Part shown: positions 24,894 through 37,227 of the stretch, one piece after another
Layout of the letters: every line of letters begins with the position of its first letter
Position numbering within the stretch: the first letter of the stretch is position 1
Source of the DNA: Mytilisepta virgata
Lineage: Eukaryota; Mollusca; Bivalvia; Mytilida; Mytilidae
Assembly: GCA_028015205.1 (NCBI GenBank)
Contig: CM051514.1
Location: forward strand, 40,130,150 to 40,194,149
Length of the DNA stretch: 64,000 nucleotides
Direction of reading: 5' to 3'
Translations under genes and position numbers: made by a program
Notes under the pieces: model-generated
Seen by the model: only the letters and a program-made list of their open reading frames with translations
The model's database searches: none
What the model was told of the DNA's origin: nothing

Positions 24894-25777
24894 AGAGGCT
24901 CCATGGAGCCTGAATCGATCACCTGTATTGTAGGTGACCACAACTGACAAAGCGCTTCTACATAAGATCTGTAAGCAATTGTTCTACAGTGTCCAGCACT
25001 TCTAGATAAGATATGTAAAGAATTCTATCAGGGTCCAATGTTAAAAATGTTAAACTAAGTCCAGCTGTAGCAGCTAGCTTGGATTCTGATTGGCAGGAAA
25101 ACATAACTTTCGTAGCAGACATTTTTCCAAGGATCTTTATGCAACAAAAACATTTCAATTGGCTTGGTAGTTTCTGACAAGAAGACCTTTATACAAATTT
25201 CCTCATAGGCTCTAATGTTAAAGTAAGTCCGGCTGTGGCAGCCATCTTAAATTTCCGATTGGCACAAAATACATAAGATTTGTAGAGGTTCATCCAATGC
25301 TTGTTCATACATAAAAACATTTCAATTGGCTTGGCAATTTCTGACAAAAAGACCTTTAAACAAATTTCTTCATAGGGTCCAATGTTAAACTTAATTAGTT
25401 CGTTCATCTTTAATTTTCCGATTGGCAAAAAAAACATATTTTGTAGAGGTTCATCCAAGGATCATTCATGCAACATTTATCCAAGGATCATTCATGAAAC
25501 AAATCAATTCAATTGGCTCAGCAGTTTCTAACAAGAAGAACTTGGAATATAAGTCAAAATGAATTATCTGCCCCTGATAGCAATGTTGAATATCCAATCA
25601 GCATTAAAACATTATTTTTGTACAGAACCATCATTAACATTACTGCTGAGTTTGGTTCAATTTGGACTGGTGGTTTCAGAGAAGGAGATGAAAATGTGAA
25701 ATGTGGACGGACGACGGATGACTGATGCAAAGTGATGGCAAAACCTCAAATGGCCTTTTAGGCCAGGTGAGCTAAAA
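24894..25777 (+). mobile_element. Pearl-like element, family A copy 3 (diverged)
   Basis: Seen: left hairpin AGGCTCC-AT-GGAGCCT at 24896-24911, diverged internal units (repeated 'caattggcttggtagtttctgacaa' class motifs near 25157, 25325 and 25510; ~165 bp apart), a short ACGGACGACGG tract near 25706, and right end TGGCC-TTTTA-GGCCA followed by GGTGAGCTAAAAA at 25750-25777. The microsatellite is much shorter than in copies 1 and 2. Lies in the intron upstream of exon 22508-22719. Confidence 0.75.
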
Positions 25778-25815
25778 AGGGCAAATCTGCATACAATTTG
25801 CAACAACATTCCCCC

Positions 25816-25852
25816 TGCCCCCCCCCCCCCCCCCCCCCCCCCACAAAAAAAA
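25816..25852. repeat. Poly-C / poly-A homopolymer tract
   Basis: Seen: about 26 C residues, interrupted once near the start, followed by A-rich sequence. Length is likely unstable and prone to assembly error. Similar C/A tracts are at 49711-49748 and 49963-49979. Confidence 0.9.
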
Positions 25853-26304
25853 AGACTGTAGTTAAAACAAAATAATAAGTGTCAATGAAATATGGCAACT
25901 TCATAGACATATGGTGCCTTCTTTATTGTAGATACAAATATTGTTCTTTGGAAAAAGAATATTTTGAATTTTTGAATTTTTGCCATTTTAAGTAAAAAGG
26001 TCAAAATTTTAAAAAAAAAAGTATAGTCCATCATCACTTGAAATGTATCCCTCATCTTCTAAGAGACATTCCCTCAGTTAAGGGGTTGTTTTTCGTTTAA
26101 AGGTTTATTCCCAACCTGTTCTATTATAACTGACTCATGTTTTTATAGGATGAGATAATATCCATAGCGATTGGAGATTATTATTCAGGCATTCTGAGTT
26201 TTAAGCAATGCTATAAGTATTATCTTGGGCCTAACCTGAGTTACTATGAAATATCAGTAAGTTTCAGTTTTTTGGGGGGTTTTTTGGTTTTTTTGGTAAT
26301 AAGT

Positions 26305-26400
26305 TCAATTGGCTTTATTATGATGACCAGTTGGAGGAATATGATGTTCTTCAACTGAACCACTGACCTTTGGCAGGAAAACCTGTAATCTTTTTCATTT
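26305..26400 (-). mobile_element. Remnant of SINE family R
   Basis: Seen: ATGACCAGTTGGAGGAATAT, ACCACTGACCTTTGGCAGG and AAAACCTGTAATC correspond to the family R body, with large deletions. Weakly supported. Confidence 0.35.
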
Positions 26401-27589
26401 AAAACAGAGCCAAACATATGTCTTCCACAAATTGACTGAAAGACCTAGATCATTAACCCAGGTGATTTCATTTAAAAATACTCAAGTTATTGAACTAAAC
26501 CAACTTAAAGGCAAACACCTGGACAAGGATAAAACTCAATGCCCCTGATACCTACTGATGGAAGCATAAAAGGGTTAAAAGGATTCTTCAATTTATAAAA
26601 GCACTAAATTGCCTGCATGGGGTGTTTTTTGTGACCGGTTTTGCTTTTCAGTAGTCGGTACAACTGATCCATGTGTACACATTTTTCTATTATTAGTTTT
26701 CACTCCTTTTTTGTTGGTTAACCCATTTATATGGTAAATCTATTAAAAATGGTCTACCACAAAAAAATGAGTATGAATGCAACAAACATACCAATTTTAA
26801 TGCATATCTCCAAAAATCATATCTACTCAGCAGTGTTTTAAGGCCTAATTTGTGGAAAACCATATTGACACAAAATCTTGCAAAACAAGATAACAGATAT
26901 ACATTATTCAATTATAAAAATACAAGTTAACTCTGGAACATATTGAGGAGAAAAATACAAGTAAATGAATAGTGCTTTTACTGCTATTTTCAAACTTGAT
27001 AGTAACTTATAATAAAGAATAATGAGCAGATTCAAACCAAAATGACGGAAAAAGTTAAAGCAAAAAACCTAATTCTAACAACAGAGTTATAGAGTAACCA
27101 TGGACTTTTATGGGGGGCTGGAATAAAATTTGAAATAAAAAGGCAGGACCATGATTTTGGCCAATTAAAGACAGGATCATTTTAGGTGTGAAATAAAAAT
27201 GCAGGACCTGTGTCAAACGGGAAAGTTTTGAGTTGAAAAGAAAAAAAAAATTAGGCTGCCATAATGTCCGAAAAAAAAATCCTGGACCCAAATTTTGACA
27301 AAAAAAAAAATAGGCAGGATCAAACATTTAATCCTAGCCCCCCCCCCCTCCTCCTCCCCATAAAAATCAAATGGGTGCTCTGTTAAACTTGGATAAATAT
27401 GACAATTCCAAAAATTCACAATTTTATAACAGTAAATATTTTTTATACTAATTTAATACAAGTTAAATATAATGTTTTGTCAGAAGAGCTGAAGGCTTAA
27501 GTCTTAAATGTTCCCTTTGATGTAATTTCGTGACTACACTAACATAGTAATATTTACTTAATTATAGATGCTGGTTAAGTAGAACTTAC

Positions 27590-27716
27590 ATTTGTGATAG
27601 CCATGCAAATTATTGTCATTATAAGCACAATATCGTAATCTCTTTTTGTACATTTTCTGTTTCCACAATGGAACTGACGGCACTTTAAAAATATATTTAG
27701 TTTCTTCCTTTGTCAT
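27590..27716 (-). CDS. HDAC4: Class IIa histone deacetylase, second alternative first coding exon (isoform starting MTKEETKY)
   Basis: Seen: an ATG at 27716, preceded two codons upstream by an in-frame TAG, opens 42 codons (MTKEETKYIFKVPSVPLWKQ..., ending ...NNLHGYHK), then one base and a strong donor (T|gtaagt). A second in-frame ATG at 27653 (MYKKRLRY...) could also start translation. Phase 1 again fits the exon ending at 22719 (T+AT = Tyr), giving ...GYHK-Y-INQSPLAS. The peptide is basic (K/R-rich). Inferred: an alternative promoter or first exon inside the intron behind the 31.8 kb exon. It rests only on an open frame, a consensus donor and the matching phase, so it could be a chance ORF. 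A transcript read across the junction would settle it. Confidence 0.45.
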
Positions 27717-28520
27717 TTTCTATTTCTGTTCAAGTTGCATATAATTAAATACCTTGTTTTTTAACAAATTTCCATGAAATTCGTTTATAAAGATTTCAAT
27801 AGGAATAATTCACAAATCACTGAATTCTCCTTCTACATTTCCTGTTTAAAATAATAAACTTATATTTTCTATCCAGAATAACAATCCTAACTAATTATTC
27901 ATCACTGAAAATTACATGAGCTCACGAATTTGTCACAACCACTGTGATTCAAATTCATTTTTTATTAAACGATACACAACTTCTAAAATGAGAATACTAT
28001 CATTTCAAAATTAACTGTGTGCTTAGAATAATTATGATTTTTAAAAAAAAATCATAAAAGTTGAGATAGTCCAAGACCGTCCAACCATACAGAAGTCACT
28101 TCACAAAATAAAACGACAGCTCCAGGGTCTAGCACATAGACCTATAAATCACTAGCGTGATAACAACTGTGTCATTACGACACTACTACGTAATGTATGA
28201 GACCTAAATACACATTTGCATATAAAATAAAACTAATAAATTTCCCGTTTAAAGTAATAAATTCAGAACTCAAATTAAGACCCTTCCATGTCTTCACAAC
28301 ATATACAACAGCTTTCAATTTTTTTACATGAAAGTCCCAAGTTCAGCATGTTGGTGGTATTAGAGTTATGGTGGCTTAGCTATATTGTTTTACTATAAAG
28401 TAGTCCAAACAATGCAGGGCAAATGCCCATGAGAGAAACACTCATTACAGTATATCAGCAGATACCAAAACTTACAAAGGTTAAACTAAGAAATATGTTA
28501 TCATCTTCACAAGTGTATAT

Positions 28521-29046
28521 AGACCTGACTTCAACAATCGTGTAAAAAGGAGCAGAAATAATACTTCAGCAGCCATTTAAATATGTAAAATAGAAAAAAT
28601 TTAACGGAAATATCCAGACTTCTAAAAGTGAAATTCTGCTTTAAGGATGATCGCTGGTCTAATAGGAAATAAATAGGATTTGAAATAGGTGTTTTAGTTT
28701 GAGAGAACATATGAATAGTAAACAAATAAGCAGGAAAAAAGATAGGTTCATGTGCTCATTTTAGAGCTATAAGGTCTTGAAAATTTGCAGGAAAAGGGTT
28801 TTCTCTGGATTTTTCATTGTCTTTGCATTGACAATTGTCTCTCAAAAATAAAAAAGATTTCATAAAATTTTGTCAAATACCATTTTAAGGTATATGTGAT
28901 TGAATTATAAAAGAAAAAGTGGGGGTTCATGGGCAAAAAATTTCATGTTTAAGAAATGGATAAAACCCAAGGATTCCGAAAATCTGACAATAAAACCAAA
29001 ACATGACTAGCAAGAATCCTTGAAGCGGAATAAAATCAGGTCTGCA
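28521..29046. mobile_element. Longer relative of the CAGACCTGATTTT MITE
   Basis: Seen: starts AGACCTGACTTC and ends AAAATCAGGTCTGCA. The left part (caacaatcg... gcagaaat... ttcagcagccattta... aacggaaatatccagacttc) matches the 145-bp element at 41836-41980, and the right end matches too. About 380 bp of AT-rich sequence lies between the matching parts, probably a later insertion or a full-length form. Confidence 0.55.
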
Positions 29047-30794
29047 AGATAAATATTGCAAAACTGGACTTAAAAAAGCATGAACAATACTTTATACAAA
29101 TTATTTTGATCCAACATAGATTTCTGTGGCAATACAACATACACATTCACTTGGGATATGAACATATATACACAGATGGCCAATTAGTCCAGAATGTTAA
29201 TTTTATTTGAGTTGTGGTCTTTGTATAGGCAAAACAGTCAGCATCAAACACAGAGTAAAGGAATATATTTCATGTATGACATTTTGTGACTATTTTGAGG
29301 GTCACATCCATGAATTTCACCTCAATTACTTGATAGAACTTAGTCACTCGTAAGGTGCTTAAAAGACCCCGTTATTATTTCACAATTTCACCTGATATCA
29401 TTGCATTTTTTTGGTGTCAGTTTTAAGGTATCGTTTTCTAATTTGATACATTTTGGTATTCAGTTTGTGAAATTGACACACTGAAGTTGTAAGAGAATAC
29501 CTGGAAGAAAATAATATAGAATGGACCTGCTTTAATCATGAGAAAAATACAAATTCTCTTTCTGATTTGATCACTGACTTCATGATGCCTTAAGTTTAAC
29601 AGCAATGCTGACAGAAAATTCACATTTTCCACTGTTAAAAACATTATGTTGAATTCAAATCTGAAATAAGAATCATTACTTTGCATACATGTAAAATGAC
29701 CCGAAACAACCCTGCTACTATAAATCTATAATAACTTAATACTGAAAAAACAGCCATGTTAGTTTATTATTACAATAGCAAGACACTGAATGAATATTAT
29801 TGCATTTGTTTATAAGGAAAATTACCTGTAAGTTCACCCTACATTATCACCTGATTTCTTTTAATTTTCTATGGAAATTCACTGGCTGACAAGTAATTAT
29901 ATACAAAAAACAAGAAATAGGATAGTATACTGACAACAAATTGGGTTTTTAAGCTGCCTGCCTGCCTTGTCCACCATTCATCACAAAACTTCTAAACAAA
30001 TTTTTACATAGGAAAACCTAAGGGATATTACTCAATAAGTAATAAATAGTAATTTAGTAATCCTAATTAAACTCTTGTATAAACAAATTCCCATATAAAC
30101 TGTTGATTCCAAGGTAACACCGTACACAGTATTTACTCTCTCTAAATAACAGTAGTAATTTGAAGTCAATACAGCAATTTGATTGGTCGAATAGGTTAGT
30201 ACATTACTGTACAACCTACTTTAGTACTGTGATTTCACCAACCTATTATTAAAATCTGAAAATTAACCTCTAAATTCCAGAAAATTTTCAGCTTGTTTAG
30301 AACTTTACCTGTGTCCACCTTTTTAAATGTACTTACCTTGCAAAAAATATTCAATTAAAAGATGTTGACAAAATTTCTTACCCTAGAGGTTTCCTAAAAT
30401 ATATGTGTGAGCAGAATTTTTATCTAAAGTTTTGATTTCGTCATATCTAACTGTTATGGATGTTACTGCTAACATTTGTCTCATTTTAATTTCTTAATAT
30501 TTTGAAATTTGCTAATTTTCTATGACCAAAATGTACTTGATACTATTATTTAAGCATTTTTGGTGGGGAAAAGATGTGACCTATTTTAACAAAAAAAAGA
30601 ACATAAATGTCACAAAACCTTGACAACCAATCAATCAATTTTTAATTTCTATGTCATTCGAATATCAGTTTTTTTTCTAAATTACTTGATGTTACTGTTT
30701 CTCTTTCTAAAGAAAGCTAATTAGGTCTGACTCCATTTTCCTCCCATGTACCAATCTTTGTTTTGGAGGAAAAAAAGAATCGGCCTTTAAAAAT

Positions 30795-30835
30795 AATAAT
30801 GATAATAATAACAATAACAAAAATAATAACAAAAT
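30795..30835. repeat. AAT/AAC trinucleotide microsatellite
   Basis: Seen: AATAATAATGATAATAATAA C followed by AATAACAAAAATAATAAC. Confidence 0.8.
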
Positions 30836-30927
30836 CACAAGTTATCACTCAATATGGCAGACCATAAATAAATATGCATATAAAATTTGTCTGTTTAATG
30901 TTATTTTTTCTAAATTAAGATAAATAA

Positions 30928-31401
30928 CAATCCAAAGATACTAATATTAGATATAGTAAATTTATACTATGCTGTATACGACACATTTCAAGGAGTTACC
31001 TCTCATCAGCAGCATTAAAACCGAAACATTTGGAAGACTAAAAACCAAACTTATTTTAAAACAAGAAGTACTCATAACCAAAAATACTGAAATAGGAAGC
31101 CAAATTTCAGCTAAGGAGATCTACCATGTGCAATACAAGGAATGAATCCTTAGTAATTCTATTATTTTTGAATTTTGCTAAATACTGGTAATTTCTATAA
31201 CAAATCAATGAATAATTGTGTCAGACAAGTCTGACGACTGGGTTGATGAATATCCTCGGGGACCTAGGGTCCACCATGCAGAGGCATCGTCCCAGGAGTT
31301 TCAAAATAACAATCCAAACATACTAATATTAGATATAGTAAATTTATACTACGCTGTATACGATGCATTTCAAGGGGTTACCTCTCATCAGCAGCATTAA
31401 A
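30928..31401. repeat. Pair of ~95-bp direct repeats 378 bp apart
   Basis: Seen: TACTAATATTAGATATAGTA AATTTATACTA.. and TTACCTCTCATCAGCAGCAT occur at about 30928-31020 and 31306-31401 with a handful of differences. An open frame of 60 codons at 31218-31400 (MSDKSDDWVDEYPRG...) overlaps the second copy; the first copy lacks its start and leading part. A transposon fragment or LTR-like remnant is possible; identity unknown. It is 350 bp from the 31.8 kb HDAC exon. Confidence 0.6.
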
Positions 31402-31751
31402 TCTTAAAATTAAATATTATTTTCAAACAAAAGCTCATCCCTGCATTTTTGAAATTTTGTGACAACACAGATTATTCCTTAAAATAACAAATTAGTGGTA
31501 TGCTATTTACTTTACATTTTTTTCTGGAAAATTTTGATATAATCTATAGTAACAAAATATCCAATTAAAGTATATATATCTTTCTTTAGTACAGCAAATG
31601 TACAGTAAAAAGAATTTCAAATAGACTTCACAACCATTGTTGTTTTTTTTTTTAAAAAACAAAAAAAAAAACTTAGGAAAAAAAAAAGAAAATTCTTTAA
31701 ATACAATTTCAAAACAAGATTTAGATATTTCCAGTCATTTTAGTTCCTTAC

Positions 31752-31854
31752 CTGGTATAACACTTCTAGGAAAAAATGGGCAATGAAATTGTCCTTCTCT
31801 CTCCTGGAACATTGCAAATGGCAACACTGTCTGTCGTTTGTAGAGATTCCACAT
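31752..31854 (-). CDS. HDAC4: Class IIa histone deacetylase, alternative first coding exon (isoform starting MWNLYKRQ)
   Basis: Seen: reading leftward from an ATG at 31854, 34 codons (MWNLYKRQTVLPFAMF..., ending ...PRSVIP) are followed by one base and a good donor (G|gtaagg). The reading frame has a TGA six codons before the ATG, and A is at position -3, so this ATG is a credible start. The phase-1 end joins exactly to the exon ending at 22719 (G+AT = Asp), giving ...SVIP-D-INQSPLASP. Known: vertebrate class IIa HDAC genes have several promoters and variable N termini before the Gln-rich domain. Inferred: this is one such first exon. The peptide itself matches no domain I recognise. The gene symbol denotes the family ancestor of HDAC4/5/7/9, since invertebrates usually have one copy. 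Confidence 0.7.
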
Positions 31855-33316
31855 TTTACGATCAATATTTCAAGTTATTTTTAGAAATATATGGCTAAAT
31901 TATCACAGCATCTGATAACAGAATTGTCAATTAGTGACCAGAGACATCTCATAGGAACTACTATATTGATATATAAATAGAAATCTCGTAGGTTGAATCC
32001 GACAGTGAAAAACAGCCTTATAATGGGAGATCAAAAATGCTTGTCCACTATATCATGTTATACAAAAATGCTCTACACATTATATTTCATGTAACTGCTC
32101 GACATGTTTTTTTCTAAACAATCTGTTTTAAAGATTTTTTTTCAATCCAACTGTCATTTGAACCACTGATGACGATATTTAAAATGTAACAAAACTCAAA
32201 TCTGAAGGTTAAACAATAAATCTTGTTATTAAATCAAATACACATATTTCCATGTGTTTTATTTGAAAATTTGTATCTTTTGCAAAACTTCAAATACGTC
32301 GAGCTGCAAACTTTAATATTCCTTATACTGTAAAAATCAATTACGAATCTATTCAAGGTTACAATCTTATTACTCGTAAACAAGTCTATTACACTTGATA
32401 TTTATATATAAACATCTAGTAAAAGTCCTAATAAAAGAATTCAATATCTGATTTTAAAACTAATACCAATAAAGTTGATCGTAACACAAGTATTGAGTAA
32501 AAATTAGAATTGTAAACACAGTGAAGCATAACCATATAGTCATATGCTGGACAATAAAAATCCGGGAAACTGCACTATGGTTTATCATGATAATTTAAGA
32601 GGTATTAAAATATGTAGATCCGTTGTTGTTTAAACTGTCAATATCACCACAATGGATTGACGTCAATAAAATTGAAAAATACTGAAATAATAGAAGTGAT
32701 AACAATAGCATAAATACTGAACTAATTATACAAAAGTTATAGAATATTATTTAAAATTTTAATCAACAGTACGGAGAACTCTAAATGAAGCATAACATTA
32801 TCAAGCATTTAAAAATGCATGTTTTTCAGGTTTTATCCATAAAAAAAATGCAACAACAGTATGGCAGTGCTTTTTATTGTTTTTGTTTCTTGGCCTAAAA
32901 AAGACATAAAACATTTCAATTCATTTTGTTTAAAAGTTGGCAAAAAAAAAAAAAACAAAACAAAAATCATCAACTGTTCATATTTATTGTTTTTCTAGAC
33001 CAAAATTTACAGAGATATACAGTTCTTAAACTCCTATTATAAATAACTATATATATACTTCAATAATTAACTGACATTTTCATTAATTTTTGGAGGCATT
33101 TTTTTTTCATACAAAATGGACTTAAATCAGATTAAAAATTTTGAATAGTTTTTTGACGCTATAATACATGTATGAAAGCTATTATTTCTGAATTTACAGT
33201 AATTTTTCTCTTGGTTTCTGTGCAGAGATAAAAAATATTATATTCTTTCATACTACTGAAAATAACATCAAATAATATGTTCTCAATATTCAGAATAAGG
33301 TATTGAGTATCTCACA

Positions 33317-33427
33317 ATGGAATAGAGAATGGAAACGCGGAATTTGTCAAAGAGACAACAACCCGACCAAGGCTTTCAATGGGTCTTCAATGCAACGAGA
33401 AAATCCCGCACCCGGAGACTTCATGTA
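33317..33427 (+). repeat. Interspersed repeat, GGAAACGGGGAATGTGTCAA core, copy 3
   Basis: Seen: GAATAGAGAATGGAAACGCG GAATTTGTCAAAGAGACAAC, CCCGACCAAGG, then AATGCAACGAGAAAATCCCG CACCCGGAGA, matching copy 2 over about 100 bp. Confidence 0.6.
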
Positions 33428-33435
33428 AACAGACA

Positions 33436-33561
33436 TGACAAAATCACAAATGCTTAATAATTCTTTACAATTTTTTATAATTATAGTATCACACAGGATG
33501 ACAAAATCACAAGCGTTTATTAATTCTTTACAATTTTTTATAATTATAGTATCACACAGGA
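33436..33561. repeat. Two-copy 63-bp tandem repeat
   Basis: Seen: TGACAAAATCACAA ... TTCTTTACAATTTTTTATAA TTATAGTATCACACAGGA starts at 33436 and 33499. It directly follows a copy of the GGAAACGGGGAATGTGTCAA repeat. Confidence 0.85.
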
Positions 33562-35274
33562 TTATCGTTAACTGAATATCTAAGTTTATTGGCCTTACGG
33601 GTGCAAAGAAGTCACTTTTTTATTATTAATACATTACCCTACTGAATCTAGTCTAACAATTTAAAAAGAAAAAGGTGGGTGTCTGAGTACAGCAAGCCAG
33701 TTTTCCTTCATCACTGGAACAGATACATTTTTACTGACAACAAAAATAACTTATATGATTTTATCATAATGCCTGCTGCAGCTTTAAGACAACTTGGAAA
33801 TGCAGACTATAGAAGGCAAAAGTTTACTAAATACTCATGATTTCAAATATATGCAAGAAAACTTCTTTTTATAGAAAATACTTTGATGACTGTTCATCTC
33901 TAATTAATTGTGTGATAAATATAACTCAATAAACCTTATTAATTAGATTTATGACACTAATATTCAACTGATTATATTCAGAAAGGTTTTTCTATAAATT
34001 ATGAAACACCTGCCAGTTGTTCAACTCATTTAATGAAGGGTTAAATTTAAACCCAGGTTTATATCAGTGATTTTCTATACTATTTATATATGACCCTTGG
34101 TTAAATTTAACCTTGGCAAGTTGGGTTAAATGAGTTGAACAACTAGGCCCTGGAGTTATTCCTGGCTTTTGCCACAACTAAATCCTTAAATTTACATATT
34201 CATGTAAGAATGAAATAGTAGTACAGTGTTCAAGATCCCTCACCTTCTGGTTGACTACTAACATATTTCAAAGGACCTCAAAGTCAATAGGGCACTTCCC
34301 TTTAAAATAACCCTATTTCTTTCATCTGCATAAAGTTCATTCCAACCAAGAAAGCATAGTCAAGTTATCATAAGGAACAATTTATTTTTTTGCCAGTAGT
34401 AGACCTGGCCTTGTTTGAACCAGAAGTATCACCCAATTAGTCAGGGGTTTCATTTGAAGGTGGTAGGTGGCTGTTTTCTCCCCTTACTACTTAAGTTTAA
34501 GCCGCCTACTTTTGTGGAATTTTTCTAATGTTTGTATGCAAATAATAGAAAAATTGATAGAAAACATCCACCTATTTTGATATTCATATTCTGCTTCTCT
34601 GAACACTGTTGAAATCCTGGCAGTGCCAATCTCAAAATAAGTTAGATTTTAAAATTGTCATTGTGATTCATTCAGACTGTTTTAATTGTCTCTAATGCTG
34701 AATGATGTGAACATCAACCTTATGAATATTTTACAGCTAGACTCCCTAAGGATTTATTACATTATCTAAGTAAAGGCCCACTGAATAATATTTAGAAGTA
34801 GAAAAAAACTCAAATATAATTGGCATAACATTGAACTGGTTTTAAATCATTTTTAAATGCATTACAATGAATCCTAAATGCAAAACTGGCTGTCATGTTG
34901 ATGTTCATTAGATTACTTTAAAAACTGATCTCATATTATGGCAATTGTGCAAAACTTCACTTCCTGATTAAAAAAAAATCCTTTTTTAAAAGACTGAAAT
35001 ATTTATACTTGCATTAGAATAGAGATATCAACAATTCTAGTATTTTTGATTTCATGCTTGAAAATTTCCATTTAATCCCACATCATTCAGATATAAGTAA
35101 ACCCAATTTCCAACCATCAAATCCACAACAGATGCAGGAAAATATTGAAATACAATTTGTCAATTTTTGTCAACTATGAATATGTCACAACTATAGTATT
35201 AATCAATTAATGTTTTGTCATAATGGACCTGTTAGGAAATTTGTAATACTATAATTATACCTAGTTGGTTAAAC

Positions 35275-36205
35275 AAGAGTGGACACACAAAAATGTCTCG
35301 CCTGTCATGTATTTCTAATGAAAGTAAATGCTGTCAGACCTATTGCATACATTATTCGAAAAACAGGTCAAAACACAAAAACTTAACTATAACCACTGAA
35401 CCATGAAAATGAGGTCACGGTCAGATGACACCTGCCAGTTGGACATGTACACCTTACAATCCTTCAATACACCAAATATAGAAGACCTATTGCATACAGT
35501 ATTCGAAAAACAGGTCAAAACACAAAATCTAAACTATAACCACTGAACCATGAAAATGAGGTCAAGGTCAGATGACACCTGCCAGTTGGACATGTACACC
35601 TTACAATCCTTCCATACACCAAATATAGTAGACCTATTGCATACAGTATTCGAAAAACAGGCCAAAACACAAAAACTTAACTATAACCACTGAACCATGA
35701 AAATGAGGTCAAGGTCAGATGACAACTGCCAGTTGGTCATGTACACCTTACAATCCTTCCATACACCAAATATACTAGACCTATTGCTTATAGTATCTGA
35801 GATATGGACTTGACCACCAAAACTTAACCTTGTTCACTGATCCTTGAAATTGGGTCGAGGTCAATTGAAAACTGTCTGATGGGGATGAGGACCTTGTAAG
35901 GCACGCACATACCAAATATAGTTATCCTATTACTCATAATAAGAGAGAAACTAACATTACAAAAAATCTGAATTTTTTTTTCAAGTAGTCACTGAACCAT
36001 GAAAATGAGGTCAAGGACAATGTACATATGATAGACGGAAACTTCGTAACATAAGGCATCTATATACAAAGTATACAGCATCTAGGTCTTCCACCTTCTA
36101 AAATATAAAGCTTTTAAGAAGTGAGTTAACGCCGCCGCCGCCGCCGCCGGATCACTATCCCTATGTCGAGCTTTCTGCGACTAAAGTCGCGGGCTCGACA
36201 AAAAT
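35275..36205 (+). mobile_element. Pearl-like element, family C with a ~148-bp array
   Basis: Seen: left end AACAAGAGTGGACACACAAA; units repeated at 147-148 bp (ACTATAACCACTGAACCATG at about 35386, 35533 and 35681, then diverged units near 35830 and 35990); a (GCC)n tract at 36131-36149; and a double stem at 36165-36199 (outer GTCGAGC/GCTCGAC, inner GCGACT/AGTCGC). Same layout as families A and B with unrelated sequence. Lies upstream of the 31.8 kb exon. Confidence 0.75.
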
Positions 36206-36254
36206 GAAGCATATTTAATTTGGTTTACTGGAATATTATACAACGTTCAGTGTA

Positions 36255-36935
36255 ACTGGCAACATCCTGGCAGACAGGTTTTATTGATGGTAGAATCTGG
36301 AGTGTAAGGAGAGAACTACTGACCTCTGACAGGAAAACTGACATCCTGAAAGAGTTTTTATTGATGGAAGAAGCTAGAGTGCTAGGAGAGAACCAGTTTT
36401 TATTGACGGTAGAAGCTGGAGTCTTAGGACGGAACCACTGACCTCTGACAGGAAAACTGACATCCTGACAGAGTTTTTATTGATGGAAGAAGCTTGAGTG
36501 CTAGGAGAGACCCAGTTTTTATTGATGGTAGAAGCTGGAGTGTTAGGAGCGAACCAGTTTTTATTGGTGGTTGAAGCTGGAGTGTTAGGATGGAACCACT
36601 GACCTCTGACAGGAAAACTGACATCCTGACAGAGTTTTTATTGATGGAAGAAGCTTGAGTGCTAGGAGAGACCCAGTTTTTATTGATGGTAGAAGCTGGA
36701 GTGTTAGGAGCGAACCAGTTTTTATTGGTGGTTGAAGCTGGAGTGTTAGCAGGGAACCACTGACCTCTGACAGGAAAACTGACATCCTGACAGACAGTTT
36801 TTATTGATGGAAGAAGCTGGAGTGCTATGAGAGAACCACTGACCTCTGGCAGAAAAACTAGCAATCCTTGTAGATTAAGATCCGAGATGAATAAACATCA
36901 TCACAAGTTGGATTTGAACTCACAACAACAGTGTT
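36255..36935 (-). mobile_element. SINE family R copy with internal tandem amplification
   Basis: Seen: several repeats of CAGTTTTTATTGATGG...AGAAGCTGGAGTG and of CCACTGACCTCTGACAGGAA, which are the family R body segments TTTTTATTGGTGGAGGAAGC and ACCACCGACTTTCGGTAGGA. The larger unit recurs at exactly 161 bp (AGCTTGAGTG at 36491 and 36652), built from ~42-50 bp sub-units. The region ends with CTAGCAATCCTTGTAGATTA and GGATTTGAACTCACAACAAC, the head side of the SINE. The 146-codon minus-strand open frame at 36424-36864 is a product of the repeat. Confidence 0.65.
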
Positions 36936-37227
36936 GAAAGGCTCGATCAGAATTAGTTATAACTCAGAAAATGAACAAGAAATCATGGTTTAGTGGTTAA
37001 TTCTTTGGATAGCTTAAACAAAGGTTTCTGCTGAAAAAGAGTATGCCAAAAATCTTCTACATGGGCCACTCTGAAACCAACCAAGTGGAAAGGAAATTGT
37101 TATAAGTCTCTATAACTTGTTTCCCAATCATCTTTAGATAAATAAGTTTAAACAAACTAAAACAATAAATGACATAAATATTCTACGAACTTAAATCAGA
37201 CACTCTTCTTATCTACAGTTATATATA

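Larger units (their letters stand above)
22720..31751 (-). other. Intron from the 31.8 kb first exon to the shared exon
   Basis: A 9.0-kb intron if the 31.8 kb exon is used; it contains the 27.6 kb alternative exon, the SINE at 22885-23200, the 76-bp repeat, family A copy 3, the poly-C tract, a family R remnant and the longer AGACCTGA element at 28521-29046. The intervals 25860-27589 and 29050-30920 hold nothing else I recognise. Confidence 0.6.
31855..35274. other. Sequence upstream of the 31.8 kb first exon
   Basis: Should contain the promoter of the MWNLYKRQ isoform if that exon is a true first exon. No TATA box or CpG-rich block can be defended in this AT-rich sequence. The GGAAACGGGG repeat and the 63-bp repeat lie at 33317-33561; 33600-35270 shows only an imperfect inverted pair GGTTAAATTTAA at about 34030 and 34092. 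Confidence 0.5.

Noticed and set aside
36424..36864. 146-codon minus-strand open frame
   Set aside because: Made entirely of amplified SINE body; Ser/Leu/Lys repeats follow the DNA repeat.
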